64,000 nucleotides of DNA, from positions 1 through 64,000 of the forward strand of contig NZ_JARYZI010000003.1 of NCBI RefSeq assembly GCF_029914245.1. Reading direction: 5' to 3'. This document shows, in pieces, positions 8,852-16,843 of this stretch (positions are counted from its first letter, which is position 1; every line of letters begins with the position of its first letter). A program made the translations under genes and the position numbers. The notes under the pieces are model-generated. The model was given only the letters and a program-made list of their open reading frames with translations. It ran no database searches and was not told where the DNA came from. The stretch is from Fusibacter bizertensis (GTDB lineage: Bacteria; Bacillota; Clostridia; Peptostreptococcales; Acidaminobacteraceae).

Positions 8852-8887
8852 AAAAGAGCTGAAATCACAATTGATTTCAGCTCTTTT
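8852..8887. terminator. Bidirectional terminator
   Basis: A perfect 16-bp inverted repeat (AAAAGAGCTGAAATCA and its complement, CAAT loop) has A/T runs at both ends. It lies between the convergent receiver gene and argS and can serve both. Confidence 0.93.
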
Positions 8888-8895
8888 TATACAGT

Positions 8896-10596
8896 TTACA
8901 TTTTCTCTGGCGCTTCTAGACAAACAAGATGAAGTGCACTCTTCAAAACAATCTCAGTCGCTTGAACAAGTGCTACCCTTGCCGCTCTTATCTGCTTATC
9001 ATCAACTAGAATTGGATTGTCGTGATAAAATCTGTTAAAACCTTGAGCAAGTTCAATTGCATATCTTGCTACTGTATGCGGCTCATAATTTTTATGAGCA
9101 AGTGCCACAATCTCACCAAATTTTGACAACGTCCTTACAACATCTTTTGATGCTTCATCTGTAAGTGCCGAATAATCAGGTGCAACGTCGTCATTTATCT
9201 CAACTTTACGTAGAACACTACATGCCCTCGCATGCGTATATTGAACATAAGGACCTGTTTCTCCTTCAAAAGAAAGCGTCTTTTCTAACGAAAAAGAATA
9301 GTCCTTTGTCCTTGAAGTATAAAGCTCTTGGAATACAACTGCTCCAACACCAATTTGTCTAGCAACAGCTTCCTTGTTTTCTAGTTCAGGACTCTTTTCA
9401 TTGATGATTAGTAGTGTTTGTTCCACAGCTTTATCAAGCACATCTTCAAGAAATGCAACATTGCCTTTACGTGTAGAAAGTGCGCCATCTTCTAATGCAA
9501 CCATACCGAATTCAACATGTACACAATCTTTGTACCAATCATACCCCATCAATTCAACAATTTTAATCCATTGTTGAAAATGAAGTTTTTGTGCACTTCC
9601 AACTACATAGATATTTTTATCAAAATTATAATGTTCTTTTCGATACTTAGCAGCTGCCAAATCTCTCGTCAAATAAAGAGAAGAACCATCTTTTTTCGTT
9701 ACTAAGGCAGGTGTTAATCCATAAGGTTCAAGATTGACAATCTCTGCGCCTTCAGATTTCTCAACGATGTTTTTATCTCTTAACTCTTTAACAATTGCAG
9801 GCATTTTATCTGAATAAAAACTTTCTCCTGCATAAGAATCAAATGTAACTCCTAATTTTCCATAGACACGGTTAAAAACTTTTAGTGACATATCTTTAAA
9901 TAACGTCCAAAGTGCTACAGCTTCTTCATCTCCATTTTCAAGTTTCGTGAACCAAGCTCTTGCTTCATCTTCCAAAGAAGGATTATCTTCTGCCTCTTGA
10001 TGGAATTTTACATAAATTTTCAATAATTCGGGAATTGGATTTGCGTCGATCAGTTCTTTGTCACCCCATAACTTATAAGCGACAATTAATTTTCCGAACT
10101 GTGTTCCATAGTCACCTAAGTGATTAATTGCAACAGTATCATAACCTAAAAACTTATAGATTCTGTGAAGTGATTCCCCAATCATCGTGCTTCTAATATG
10201 CCCCATATGAAAAGGTTTCGCTATATTAACTGATGAATATTCAATGATTGTTTTCTTATTGGCACCAATACTGGAAGCACCATATTTAGAATTTAGTTTT
10301 AAAACTTCCTCAATTATATTTTTTGCAAAATGCTCTGAATTTACCGTAAAATTCAAAAATCCAGCAATCGCTTCAACCTTTGAAAACAATTCTTCGTTAC
10401 TTACTTTGGATGCAAGTTCTTCTGCAATCGCATTGGGTGCCTTTTTGAATGCTTTTGCAAGTTTAAAACATGGAAATGCATAATCGCCCATTTCAGTGTT
10501 TTTAGGATGCTCAACTAAAGTTAGTATTTCATCGTAGCTCAAAACATCGATATTTGCTTCCAATGCTTTAGCAATTGATTCTTTGTAATTTATCAT
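8896..10596 (-). CDS. argS: Arginyl-tRNA synthetase
   Basis: Class I synthetase that charges tRNA-Arg. The 566-residue protein has the N-terminal Add1 domain (1-100), the HIGH-type motif FHMGHIRST near residue 130, the catalytic Rossmann fold and the C-terminal DALR anticodon-binding domain (about 450-566, ending ALHLVCLEAPEKM). The start ATG follows GAGGAGG. The gene is monocistronic, with a T-box leader whose readable specifier is an Arg codon and a bidirectional terminator behind it. Confidence 0.96.
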   Translation of the reverse strand: MINYKESIAKALEANIDVLSYDEILTLVEHPKNTEMGDYAFPCFKLAKAFKKAPNAIAEELASKVSNEELFSKVEAIAGFLNFTVNSEHFAKNIIEEVLKLNSKYGASSIGANKKTIIEYSSVNIAKPFHMGHIRSTMIGESLHRIYKFLGYDTVAINHLGDYGTQFGKLIVAYKLWGDKELIDANPIPELLKIYVKFHQEAEDNPSLEDEARAWFTKLENGDEEAVALWTLFKDMSLKVFNRVYGKLGVTFDSYAGESFYSDKMPAIVKELRDKNIVEKSEGAEIVNLEPYGLTPALVTKKDGSSLYLTRDLAAAKYRKEHYNFDKNIYVVGSAQKLHFQQWIKIVELMGYDWYKDCVHVEFGMVALEDGALSTRKGNVAFLEDVLDKAVEQTLLIINEKSPELENKEAVARQIGVGAVVFQELYTSRTKDYSFSLEKTLSFEGETGPYVQYTHARACSVLRKVEINDDVAPDYSALTDEASKDVVRTLSKFGEIVALAHKNYEPHTVARYAIELAQGFNRFYHDNPILVDDKQIRAARVALVQATEIVLKSALHLVCLEAPEKM

Positions 10597-10610
10597 AATG
10601 CCTCCTCAAA

Positions 10611-10830
10611 AAAAAATAAAATCGCCTCTAAATAAGAGACGAAAATTTCCGCGTTGCCACTCTTTTTAGAAGGGATTCCTTCTCACTCAATGTCGATAAC
10701 GGTGACAGCCGACCTTTCGGTATCTCATGGGCTCTTTTCACTACAATGTATTATCGATCTCACACCCACATCGACTCGCTAAAAAGGGACATTATAATTA
10801 CTTTTCCAATCATAGATTTTTCAATTTGTG
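10611..10830 (-). promoter_or_regulatory. T-box riboswitch upstream of argS (specifier AGA)
   Basis: The minus-strand leader contains the T-box core AAGAGTGGCAACGCGG (around 10664-10649), which pairs with the tRNA acceptor end, and a specifier context GAAA-AGA-GCCC with AGA (Arg) at 10735-10733. A terminator hairpin (TCGTCTCT/AGAGGCGA, 10642-10622) followed by a long U-run lies just before the argS ribosome binding site. Uncharged tRNA-Arg should favour the antiterminator and allow readthrough. Confidence 0.9.
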
Positions 10831-10834
10831 ATTA

Positions 10835-10863
10835 AGTTTAGCATAAAAACAGTGTTTTTTCAA
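10835..10863 (-). promoter_or_regulatory. Promoter of T-box-argS
   Basis: Minus strand: -35 TTGAAA (10863-10858), 17-bp spacer, -10 TAAACT (10840-10835). The bases from here to the rhomboid start (about 10864-11060) hold only AT-rich sequence; a TATAAT near 10986 could be the rhomboid -10, but no good -35 is seen. Confidence 0.65.
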
Positions 10864-11060
10864 TAATTTTGTTCGCTTTTTTATATTTTTAATGGTAAAT
10901 CCCACATAATTATGAAGACTTACATATTTTCTGTAAAGTTTTTATGAATTCACATGATAATATTTCTCTTATTGTCGTTTAAATAGTATAATCATCATAT
11001 GGTAACTTGATTTAAAATTTCACAACATTATTTACACGATCAAAAATTAAGGAGCAAACA

Positions 11061-11894
11061 ATGCCTAACATCAATTATTACAAGAATCGAATCAGGAATA
11101 GAATCAAGATTTTGACGCTTACCGAAGGTCTTATAGTAATCAATGTCATCATGTTTTTACTTACTCAGCTATTCAATTTAGTCTCCGGTGATGGTTTGCT
11201 AACTCTTGGAGCTAAAGTTAATGCTTTAATTGGCCTTGGCGAATATTGGCGTTTATTTACCGCGATGTTTCTTCATGCAAGTATCATGCATTTGATTTTC
11301 AACATGATGGTACTTTATATTCTCGGTAGAGATATAGAACGTTTTTTTGGGAAAAAGAAGTTTTTGCTCATATATTTTTTATCTGGATTAGTAGGATCAG
11401 GAGCAAGTTTTCTACTTGTACCAGGTGTATCCGTTGGAGCCTCTGGCGCAATATTTGGTCTTATGGGTGCTAACTTGTTTTTATACAAACTCAATCCATT
11501 GGTTTACAAACGTCTTTATGGTACCGATTTGTTGATCCTTATAGGCATCAATCTAGTGCTTGGATTTATAACCCCCAATATTGATATGGCTGGTCACATT
11601 GGTGGTTTAATCTCTGGATTTGTAATCGCAAGTGCATTAGGCTTAAACGTTGAAAAAATATGGGTTAAAAAAAGAGCACCTTATCAAATGCTCACTGTAT
11701 TACTTTTAGTTCTACCTATTGTATTTGGTACTTTAAAGATTCAATCTAGTGAAGACCTATTTGTCTCAGGTGCATATTACTATTACACTGAGGGAAAAAT
11801 TAATCGTTCTTTGGATGTTATCGAGAAAGGGCTTAAAAAATATCCAGAGCAAGCTGACTTACTTTATATGAAATCTATACTAGACAAAAACTAA
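11061..11894 (+). CDS. Rhomboid family intramembrane serine protease
   Basis: This 277-residue membrane protein has six or seven predicted membrane helices. The catalytic Ser lies in GASGAIFG (about residue 128) and the catalytic His in MAGHIGG (about 178); the HASIMHLIFNM motif in helix 2 is also typical. It cleaves membrane-anchored substrates within the bilayer. After the last helix a short cytoplasmic or external tail of about 50 residues (YYYYTEGKINRSLDVIEKGLKKYPE) looks like a single TPR-like helix pair, as in YqgP-type rhomboids, which carry TPRs. The start follows AAGGAG. It converges with pxpC, 13 bp apart. Confidence 0.92.
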   Translation: MPNINYYKNRIRNRIKILTLTEGLIVINVIMFLLTQLFNLVSGDGLLTLGAKVNALIGLGEYWRLFTAMFLHASIMHLIFNMMVLYILGRDIERFFGKKKFLLIYFLSGLVGSGASFLLVPGVSVGASGAIFGLMGANLFLYKLNPLVYKRLYGTDLLILIGINLVLGFITPNIDMAGHIGGLISGFVIASALGLNVEKIWVKKRAPYQMLTVLLLVLPIVFGTLKIQSSEDLFVSGAYYYYTEGKINRSLDVIEKGLKKYPEQADLLYMKSILDKN

Positions 11895-11907
11895 TCTCAA
11901 TTTTTGG

Positions 11908-12954
11908 TTAAGTTATCGTCTCAACTAAAACATTAAAATTCTTAATGACGTTTGATGAAGGATTATCCTCTTCAAGCGTCATTTTATATTGCCTTACATC
12001 CACAAGGTTATACTTATCAATTTCAATTTTATTTGCTTTGCTTGTTTCAACTCCAGTTCTTAAAAACCGAATCTGATCACCTGGATTGGCTTGTGCTAAG
12101 ATAGAAAGGTCTTCAAAAATAACATTTGCAATTTTCGTATACCCACCTGTTGCTTGTCTATCCGCCATCATAACAATTGGCATGCCATCACCTGGAATCT
12201 GTATTGCTCCAAACGCAACAACATCTGTGATAATGTCCGCATTTACTTTATGTGAAATCTTATTCCCCACTAATCTAATGCCCATTCTATCAGAAAACGG
12301 ACTTACTTCATAAACGTTACTGAAAAACTGCTCAATCACTTCACTAGTAAATGCATTGATCTGAGGTCCGTCACATACACGAATTAACTTATCCTTTAAT
12401 CTAATTTGTGAAAAATAAGATTGCTTACTTGAGCTCTTACTCTCTAAACCTATCTTTGCAATTTTTTTAATATTTGATACTTGTTCATCAACGAAAATTT
12501 CATCATTTAGCTTTAATTGCCTTCCTAAATAGCCACCTAGTTTTGCTTTCAAATCGGTGGAACATGAACTTTTATAAAAATCCACTGTATGCCAAGTTCC
12601 CTTAACTGCGATGTAATTTCTTAAACCAAAACTGACATTTTTGATCTCAATTTTATCATCTTTTCTTAGCTGGTAACTTTGCCACAACTGGATTTTCACT
12701 TCATTAATATAAACTTCACTATCTGCACCCGTAATTGAAATTTCGCATTCACAGTCTACTACCATACAAAATTGCCCACCTGTCACTTCAATTACTGGTT
12801 GTTCACCTTCACTTTCAATTAACAACAGTGCAATATCATATGCAAAATTATCCATTACACCCGACTGCGCCAATCCAAGCGATAACCCTAAAAATCTTCC
12901 TCGATCTTGAATAGTCGTCAATAATCCCGGTTTCAAAATTTTCAATTTAGTCAT
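11908..12954 (-). CDS. pxpC: 5-oxoprolinase subunit PxpC
   Basis: The 348-residue protein belongs to the biotin-dependent carboxyltransferase/KipA-like family. It begins MTKLKILKPGLLTTIQDRGR, includes the LGLAQSGVMD motif and ends with PGDQIRFLR-like sequence, all typical of PxpC. With PxpA and PxpB it cleaves 5-oxoproline (pyroglutamate) to glutamate using ATP, a housekeeping repair of spontaneously formed oxoproline. The ATG at 12954 follows AGGTG and overlaps the pxpB stop by 8 bp; upstream in-frame codons sit in the binding site. Confidence 0.9.
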   Translation of the reverse strand: MTKLKILKPGLLTTIQDRGRFLGLSLGLAQSGVMDNFAYDIALLLIESEGEQPVIEVTGGQFCMVVDCECEISITGADSEVYINEVKIQLWQSYQLRKDDKIEIKNVSFGLRNYIAVKGTWHTVDFYKSSCSTDLKAKLGGYLGRQLKLNDEIFVDEQVSNIKKIAKIGLESKSSSKQSYFSQIRLKDKLIRVCDGPQINAFTSEVIEQFFSNVYEVSPFSDRMGIRLVGNKISHKVNADIITDVVAFGAIQIPGDGMPIVMMADRQATGGYTKIANVIFEDLSILAQANPGDQIRFLRTGVETSKANKIEIDKYNLVDVRQYKMTLEEDNPSSNVIKNFNVLVETIT

Positions 12955-13621
12955 TTGCATCACCTGATTCTAACATGTTAAAAGTATGAACATCTATTGG
13001 ATAAAACTCGATATTACATCCTGCACGCAAGATACAAGATTGGTCTTTACTAGGATCAAACAATTTAAGAGGTGTCCTCCCTATGATATTCCATCCGCCA
13101 GGCGAATCGACAGTATAGATTCCAGTTTGTTGATCTGCGATACCTACTGACCCAGCTTTTACTTTTAAACGCGGTGTTTTAAGCCTCGGTGTAGCAATTT
13201 GAGGATCTAGTCCACCGAGATATGGAAAACCAGCTGAAAAACCTAAAAAATACACATAATATTGAACACCTGAATGAATATTTATCACTTCATCTATTGT
13301 CAAATTATGAGCAATCGAGACTTGATCAAGGTCTGGTCCATCATATAATACAGGAATGCGAACAACCTCACTTTTAGAATCTTCTAAAGAAACATCTAAG
13401 GATATATTAGCTATAATCTCTTTAAGGTTAGATTCATCAATTATATAAGGGTCATAATGTACTGCAATCATATGATACGTATGCTGTATAGCCTTAATGC
13501 CTTCTACTTTTAACACTTCGAGTTCATGACAAAGTGTAATTACAGTTAAATTAATATGTCTTGAAATCTTTTGATCAAAATATATGCCCAGTGTTCTATC
13601 ATTTAGCGTCACATATGTCAT
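12947..13621 (-). CDS. pxpB: 5-oxoprolinase subunit PxpB
   Basis: The 224-residue protein is of the KipI/allophanate hydrolase subunit 1 type. Diagnostic segments are VYFLGFSAGFPYLGGLD-like sequence (here YYVYFLGFSAGFPYLGG) near residue 125 and the SVGIADQQTGIYTVDSPGGWNIIGRTP region near 165. It forms the ATP-dependent PxpBC unit of 5-oxoprolinase. I chose the ATG at 13621 because GAGGAA precedes it; a longer frame would run back over pxpA. It lies 16 bp after pxpA. Confidence 0.92.
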   Translation of the reverse strand: MTYVTLNDRTLGIYFDQKISRHINLTVITLCHELEVLKVEGIKAIQHTYHMIAVHYDPYIIDESNLKEIIANISLDVSLEDSKSEVVRIPVLYDGPDLDQVSIAHNLTIDEVINIHSGVQYYVYFLGFSAGFPYLGGLDPQIATPRLKTPRLKVKAGSVGIADQQTGIYTVDSPGGWNIIGRTPLKLFDPSKDQSCILRAGCNIEFYPIDVHTFNMLESGDAND

Positions 13622-13637
13622 TAGATTATTCCTCAAA

Positions 13638-14393
13638 TTATTCACTTTTGACTTCGATTCCTGATTCAACTAAGGCACTTTTTAATTTATCAGCTTTCAC
13701 AGCTGCACCTATTTGATCGCCATGGATACAAATTGTATCTGCTTTTAGCGTAATCATATCGCCATTCTCTGCAGAAATCTGTCCAGTTTTGATGAGATGA
13801 ATCATTCTTTTGACAATGATCTCAGCGTCATTAATGAGCGCATTGTTTTTATTCCTAGAAACAAGTTGACCATCACTTTGATAAGCGCGATCCGAAAAAA
13901 CCTCAGCATAAAAAGGATGGTCCAATAGAAAAGCAGCCTTTTCAGTTTCACTCCTTGAAAGACCATATATTTTAATCGAAGCATCAAATCTTCTAACAGT
14001 TAGTATCAATGTTCTCGATAGATTTAAATCATTTGCAACTATATTATATAGTGCACCATGTAGCTTCACGTGATTAATCTCGGCATCATTTATTTTACAA
14101 ACACCCATCAAAGCACCTAATTGATATGAGATAAGCATTTCTAGCTCATTTGAGTCAATTGGAAAACTACGTCTACCAAATCCAAAAATATCATTGAAAC
14201 CAATATGGGCACCAATTTTAACGCCATACTTTTTACAGAGTTTAACCGTGTGATCCATTATCTTATAATCTCCTGCATGGAGCCCACAAGCTATATTTGC
14301 AGATGTTATAATGGGAATTAGACGGTCATCCTCGCCAACTATGAAGTCGCCATAACTTTCTCCTACATCAGCATTTAAATCTACCTTGAACAT
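13638..14393 (-). CDS. pxpA: 5-oxoprolinase subunit PxpA (LamB/YcsF family)
   Basis: The 251-residue protein has the LamB/YcsF signatures: VDLNADVGESYG at the start, SANIACGLHAGD near residue 33, GAHIGFND near 62 and VKLHGALYN near 110. It is the PxpA subunit of the 5-oxoprolinase complex. The ATG at 14393 follows GGAGG. It lies 14 bp after mutS2, so mutS2-pxpABC are probably cotranscribed although their functions are unrelated. Confidence 0.93.
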   Translation of the reverse strand: MFKVDLNADVGESYGDFIVGEDDRLIPIITSANIACGLHAGDYKIMDHTVKLCKKYGVKIGAHIGFNDIFGFGRRSFPIDSNELEMLISYQLGALMGVCKINDAEINHVKLHGALYNIVANDLNLSRTLILTVRRFDASIKIYGLSRSETEKAAFLLDHPFYAEVFSDRAYQSDGQLVSRNKNNALINDAEIIVKRMIHLIKTGQISAENGDMITLKADTICIHGDQIGAAVKADKLKSALVESGIEVKSE

Positions 14394-14407
14394 CTCAACC
14401 TCCAAAT

Positions 14408-16777
14408 TTACTTCAAGATAATCACTGTTGCTCCGTTTCCACCTTCGTTGTAAGCAGCATCTTCAAATTTTTTAACGTGAGGATGTCCTTTGAAATAGGC
14501 TTGTAAGCCCTTTCTAAGCGCACCAGTGCCTTTACCATGAATGATTCTCACTTGACTAAGTGAAGATATCGCAGCATCATCCAAGTACTTATCAAGTATT
14601 GCTATAGCTTCTTCAGTATTATTGCCCCTTACATCTATCTCAGGACTAATACTGGCTGTTTTTGAAACAAATTCTCGTACTTTATTGTAAACTTTTTCAT
14701 CTTTTTTCTTCTTACTAATCACTGAAAGTTGCTTTAGATTCACATTCATCTTCATCAATCCGACTTGAACTGACAAATCACCTTTATCATTGGGAAGGGT
14801 AATAACCGTTCCTTCTTGATTGATGCTAAGTACCCGTACCGAATCACCTACTAAAAGTTTTTCTGGTGCAAACTCATTGATCACATCAGCATCAATTGCA
14901 GAATCAGAATTTTTATTAATACCATCCGACAATCTACGGCGCATCTCTTCGATTTCTTTATTTCTCGATTGATCTGCAGAAGATTTAATACTTCGAAGCT
15001 CTTTAACAATCTCATCGGCTTCATCTTTTGCTTCTTTTAAAATCGCTCTCGCTTCATCTTTTGCTTTTTTTGCAAGATCATCTCGTTGTCTTAGCCATTT
15101 ATCCTCTTTATCCTTCAGAGAATTCTTTAGCTTCTCAATCTCTAGTCGCATCCTGATTGCTTCATCTCTTTCAGTTTCAATCTGCTTTTGGTTTTTCTCA
15201 ATATTAGCAAGAATATCTTCGAAACGGATATCATCTTTATGGATATATTCACGTGCTTTGGCAATGACGGTTGTATTTAAGCCGAGTTTTTCAGAAATTT
15301 CAAATGCATTTGATTTTCCTGGGATACCAATTAATAGTTTATATGTTGGACTTAGTGTTTCAACATCGAATTCAACACATGCATTTTCAATACCTTCAGT
15401 AATTATCGCATATTCTTTAAGCTCAGAATAATGTGTTGTAGCAAGCGTACGAATATTTTTACTTTTAAGTTGATCTAATATAGACATTGCAAGTGCGGCA
15501 CCTTCTGTAGGGTCAGTACCCGCACCGAGTTCATCAAAAAGTACCAAAGAGTTTGCTGTTACGTCTCTTAAAATTTTAACGATATTTGTCATATGAGATG
15601 AAAAAGTACTTAAACTCTGTTCAATACTCTGTTCATCCCCAATATCAGCAAAGACTTCATCAAATAACGTGAGTTCCGTTCCATAATCAGCAGGTACATG
15701 CAATCCCGCTTGAGCCATAAGCGTGAGTAAGCCCACTGTTTTTAAGGTTACAGTTTTCCCGCCTGTATTTGGTCCCGTTATCAATAGCGTTGTAAAGTGA
15801 TCACCGAGCCATATATTACTTGGTACAACAGAATCTTTTGGCAATAGTGGATGTCTTCCATTTTTAATTCTGAATCTTTTATGTTGATTTATTTCAGGCT
15901 CAACAGCTTTGATGTCTAACGCGAATTTACCTTTAGCAAATAAAAAATCGATTTTGGTTAGAATCTCAATATTTACGGCTATAGCAGGTGCAACAACGGC
16001 AACTTCTTCTGTTAACATTCTCAATATTTTTTCGATTTCTGCATGTTCCTGCATCACCAGTTCTCGAAGCTCATTATTGAGTTCAACAACTGCTAGTGGT
16101 TCAATATAGAAAGTACTTCCTTTTGCAGACTGGTCATGTACAAGTCCTTTAACTTGATTTTTGTGTTCACTTTTAACAGGAATTACAAAGCGATCCTGCC
16201 TAATAGTAATCAATGAATCTTGCAGATATTTTTGGTATACAGGCGATGTAATCATCGACTCTAACTTATTTCTAATTGCTGCATTCTTGCTTTCTATGCT
16301 TTTTCTTATCCGTCTTAATTCAGAAGATGCATTATCGGAAACTTGAGATTCCGTTAAAATACATTGTTCAATATGTTTTTCTAATTCTATATGATTTTGA
16401 AGACCATCTGCAAGTGTAAAAAGAACAGGATATTTATCTTTGTTTACACCATTAGACGATATATATTTTTTAATACTTCTTGAAGTGCGCAGCCCATCTC
16501 CCACTTCGAGTAATTGTTTAGGTGATAAGCACCCTCCAATACTTGCCATTTTAAGAGACGCAGTCAAATCAAAAATAGGACCAATAGGCGGCGTACCTAT
16601 TTGAAGCATCATCATAACTGCTTCAGAGGTTTCCTTTTGCCAACTTTGTACTTCTTCATACTCTGAACTAGGCTTAAGTGATTGACACATGTCTTTGCCA
16701 AGTGATGAAGTCGCTTTGCTTTCTAACATGTCAATTATTTTGTTGTATTCAAGAACACGTAATGCTTTTTCGTTCAT
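14408..16777 (-). CDS. mutS2: Endonuclease MutS2 (ribosome rescue/recombination factor)
   Basis: The 789-residue length matches MutS2. The MutS core and lever regions (1-310) precede the ATPase with Walker A TGPNTGGKT near residue 330 and Walker B/signature LVLFDELGAGTDPTEGAA near 405. A long coiled coil (about 510-620, rich in E, K, R) leads to the C-terminal KOW and Smr domains, the latter with IDVRGNNTEEA and IIHGKGTGALR. In Bacillus MutS2 acts on collided ribosomes; in other species it restrains recombination. The ATG at 16777 follows AGGAGG. A short gap of 66 bp separates it from the U32 gene upstream. Confidence 0.95.
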   Translation of the reverse strand: MNEKALRVLEYNKIIDMLESKATSSLGKDMCQSLKPSSEYEEVQSWQKETSEAVMMMLQIGTPPIGPIFDLTASLKMASIGGCLSPKQLLEVGDGLRTSRSIKKYISSNGVNKDKYPVLFTLADGLQNHIELEKHIEQCILTESQVSDNASSELRRIRKSIESKNAAIRNKLESMITSPVYQKYLQDSLITIRQDRFVIPVKSEHKNQVKGLVHDQSAKGSTFYIEPLAVVELNNELRELVMQEHAEIEKILRMLTEEVAVVAPAIAVNIEILTKIDFLFAKGKFALDIKAVEPEINQHKRFRIKNGRHPLLPKDSVVPSNIWLGDHFTTLLITGPNTGGKTVTLKTVGLLTLMAQAGLHVPADYGTELTLFDEVFADIGDEQSIEQSLSTFSSHMTNIVKILRDVTANSLVLFDELGAGTDPTEGAALAMSILDQLKSKNIRTLATTHYSELKEYAIITEGIENACVEFDVETLSPTYKLLIGIPGKSNAFEISEKLGLNTTVIAKAREYIHKDDIRFEDILANIEKNQKQIETERDEAIRMRLEIEKLKNSLKDKEDKWLRQRDDLAKKAKDEARAILKEAKDEADEIVKELRSIKSSADQSRNKEIEEMRRRLSDGINKNSDSAIDADVINEFAPEKLLVGDSVRVLSINQEGTVITLPNDKGDLSVQVGLMKMNVNLKQLSVISKKKKDEKVYNKVREFVSKTASISPEIDVRGNNTEEAIAILDKYLDDAAISSLSQVRIIHGKGTGALRKGLQAYFKGHPHVKKFEDAAYNEGGNGATVIILK

Positions 16778-16843
16778 ATTTTTCCTCCTATAGCATCCAA
16801 TCATGTCTTATAATCCTACTATTAATGCTACTTTACTCAGAAT

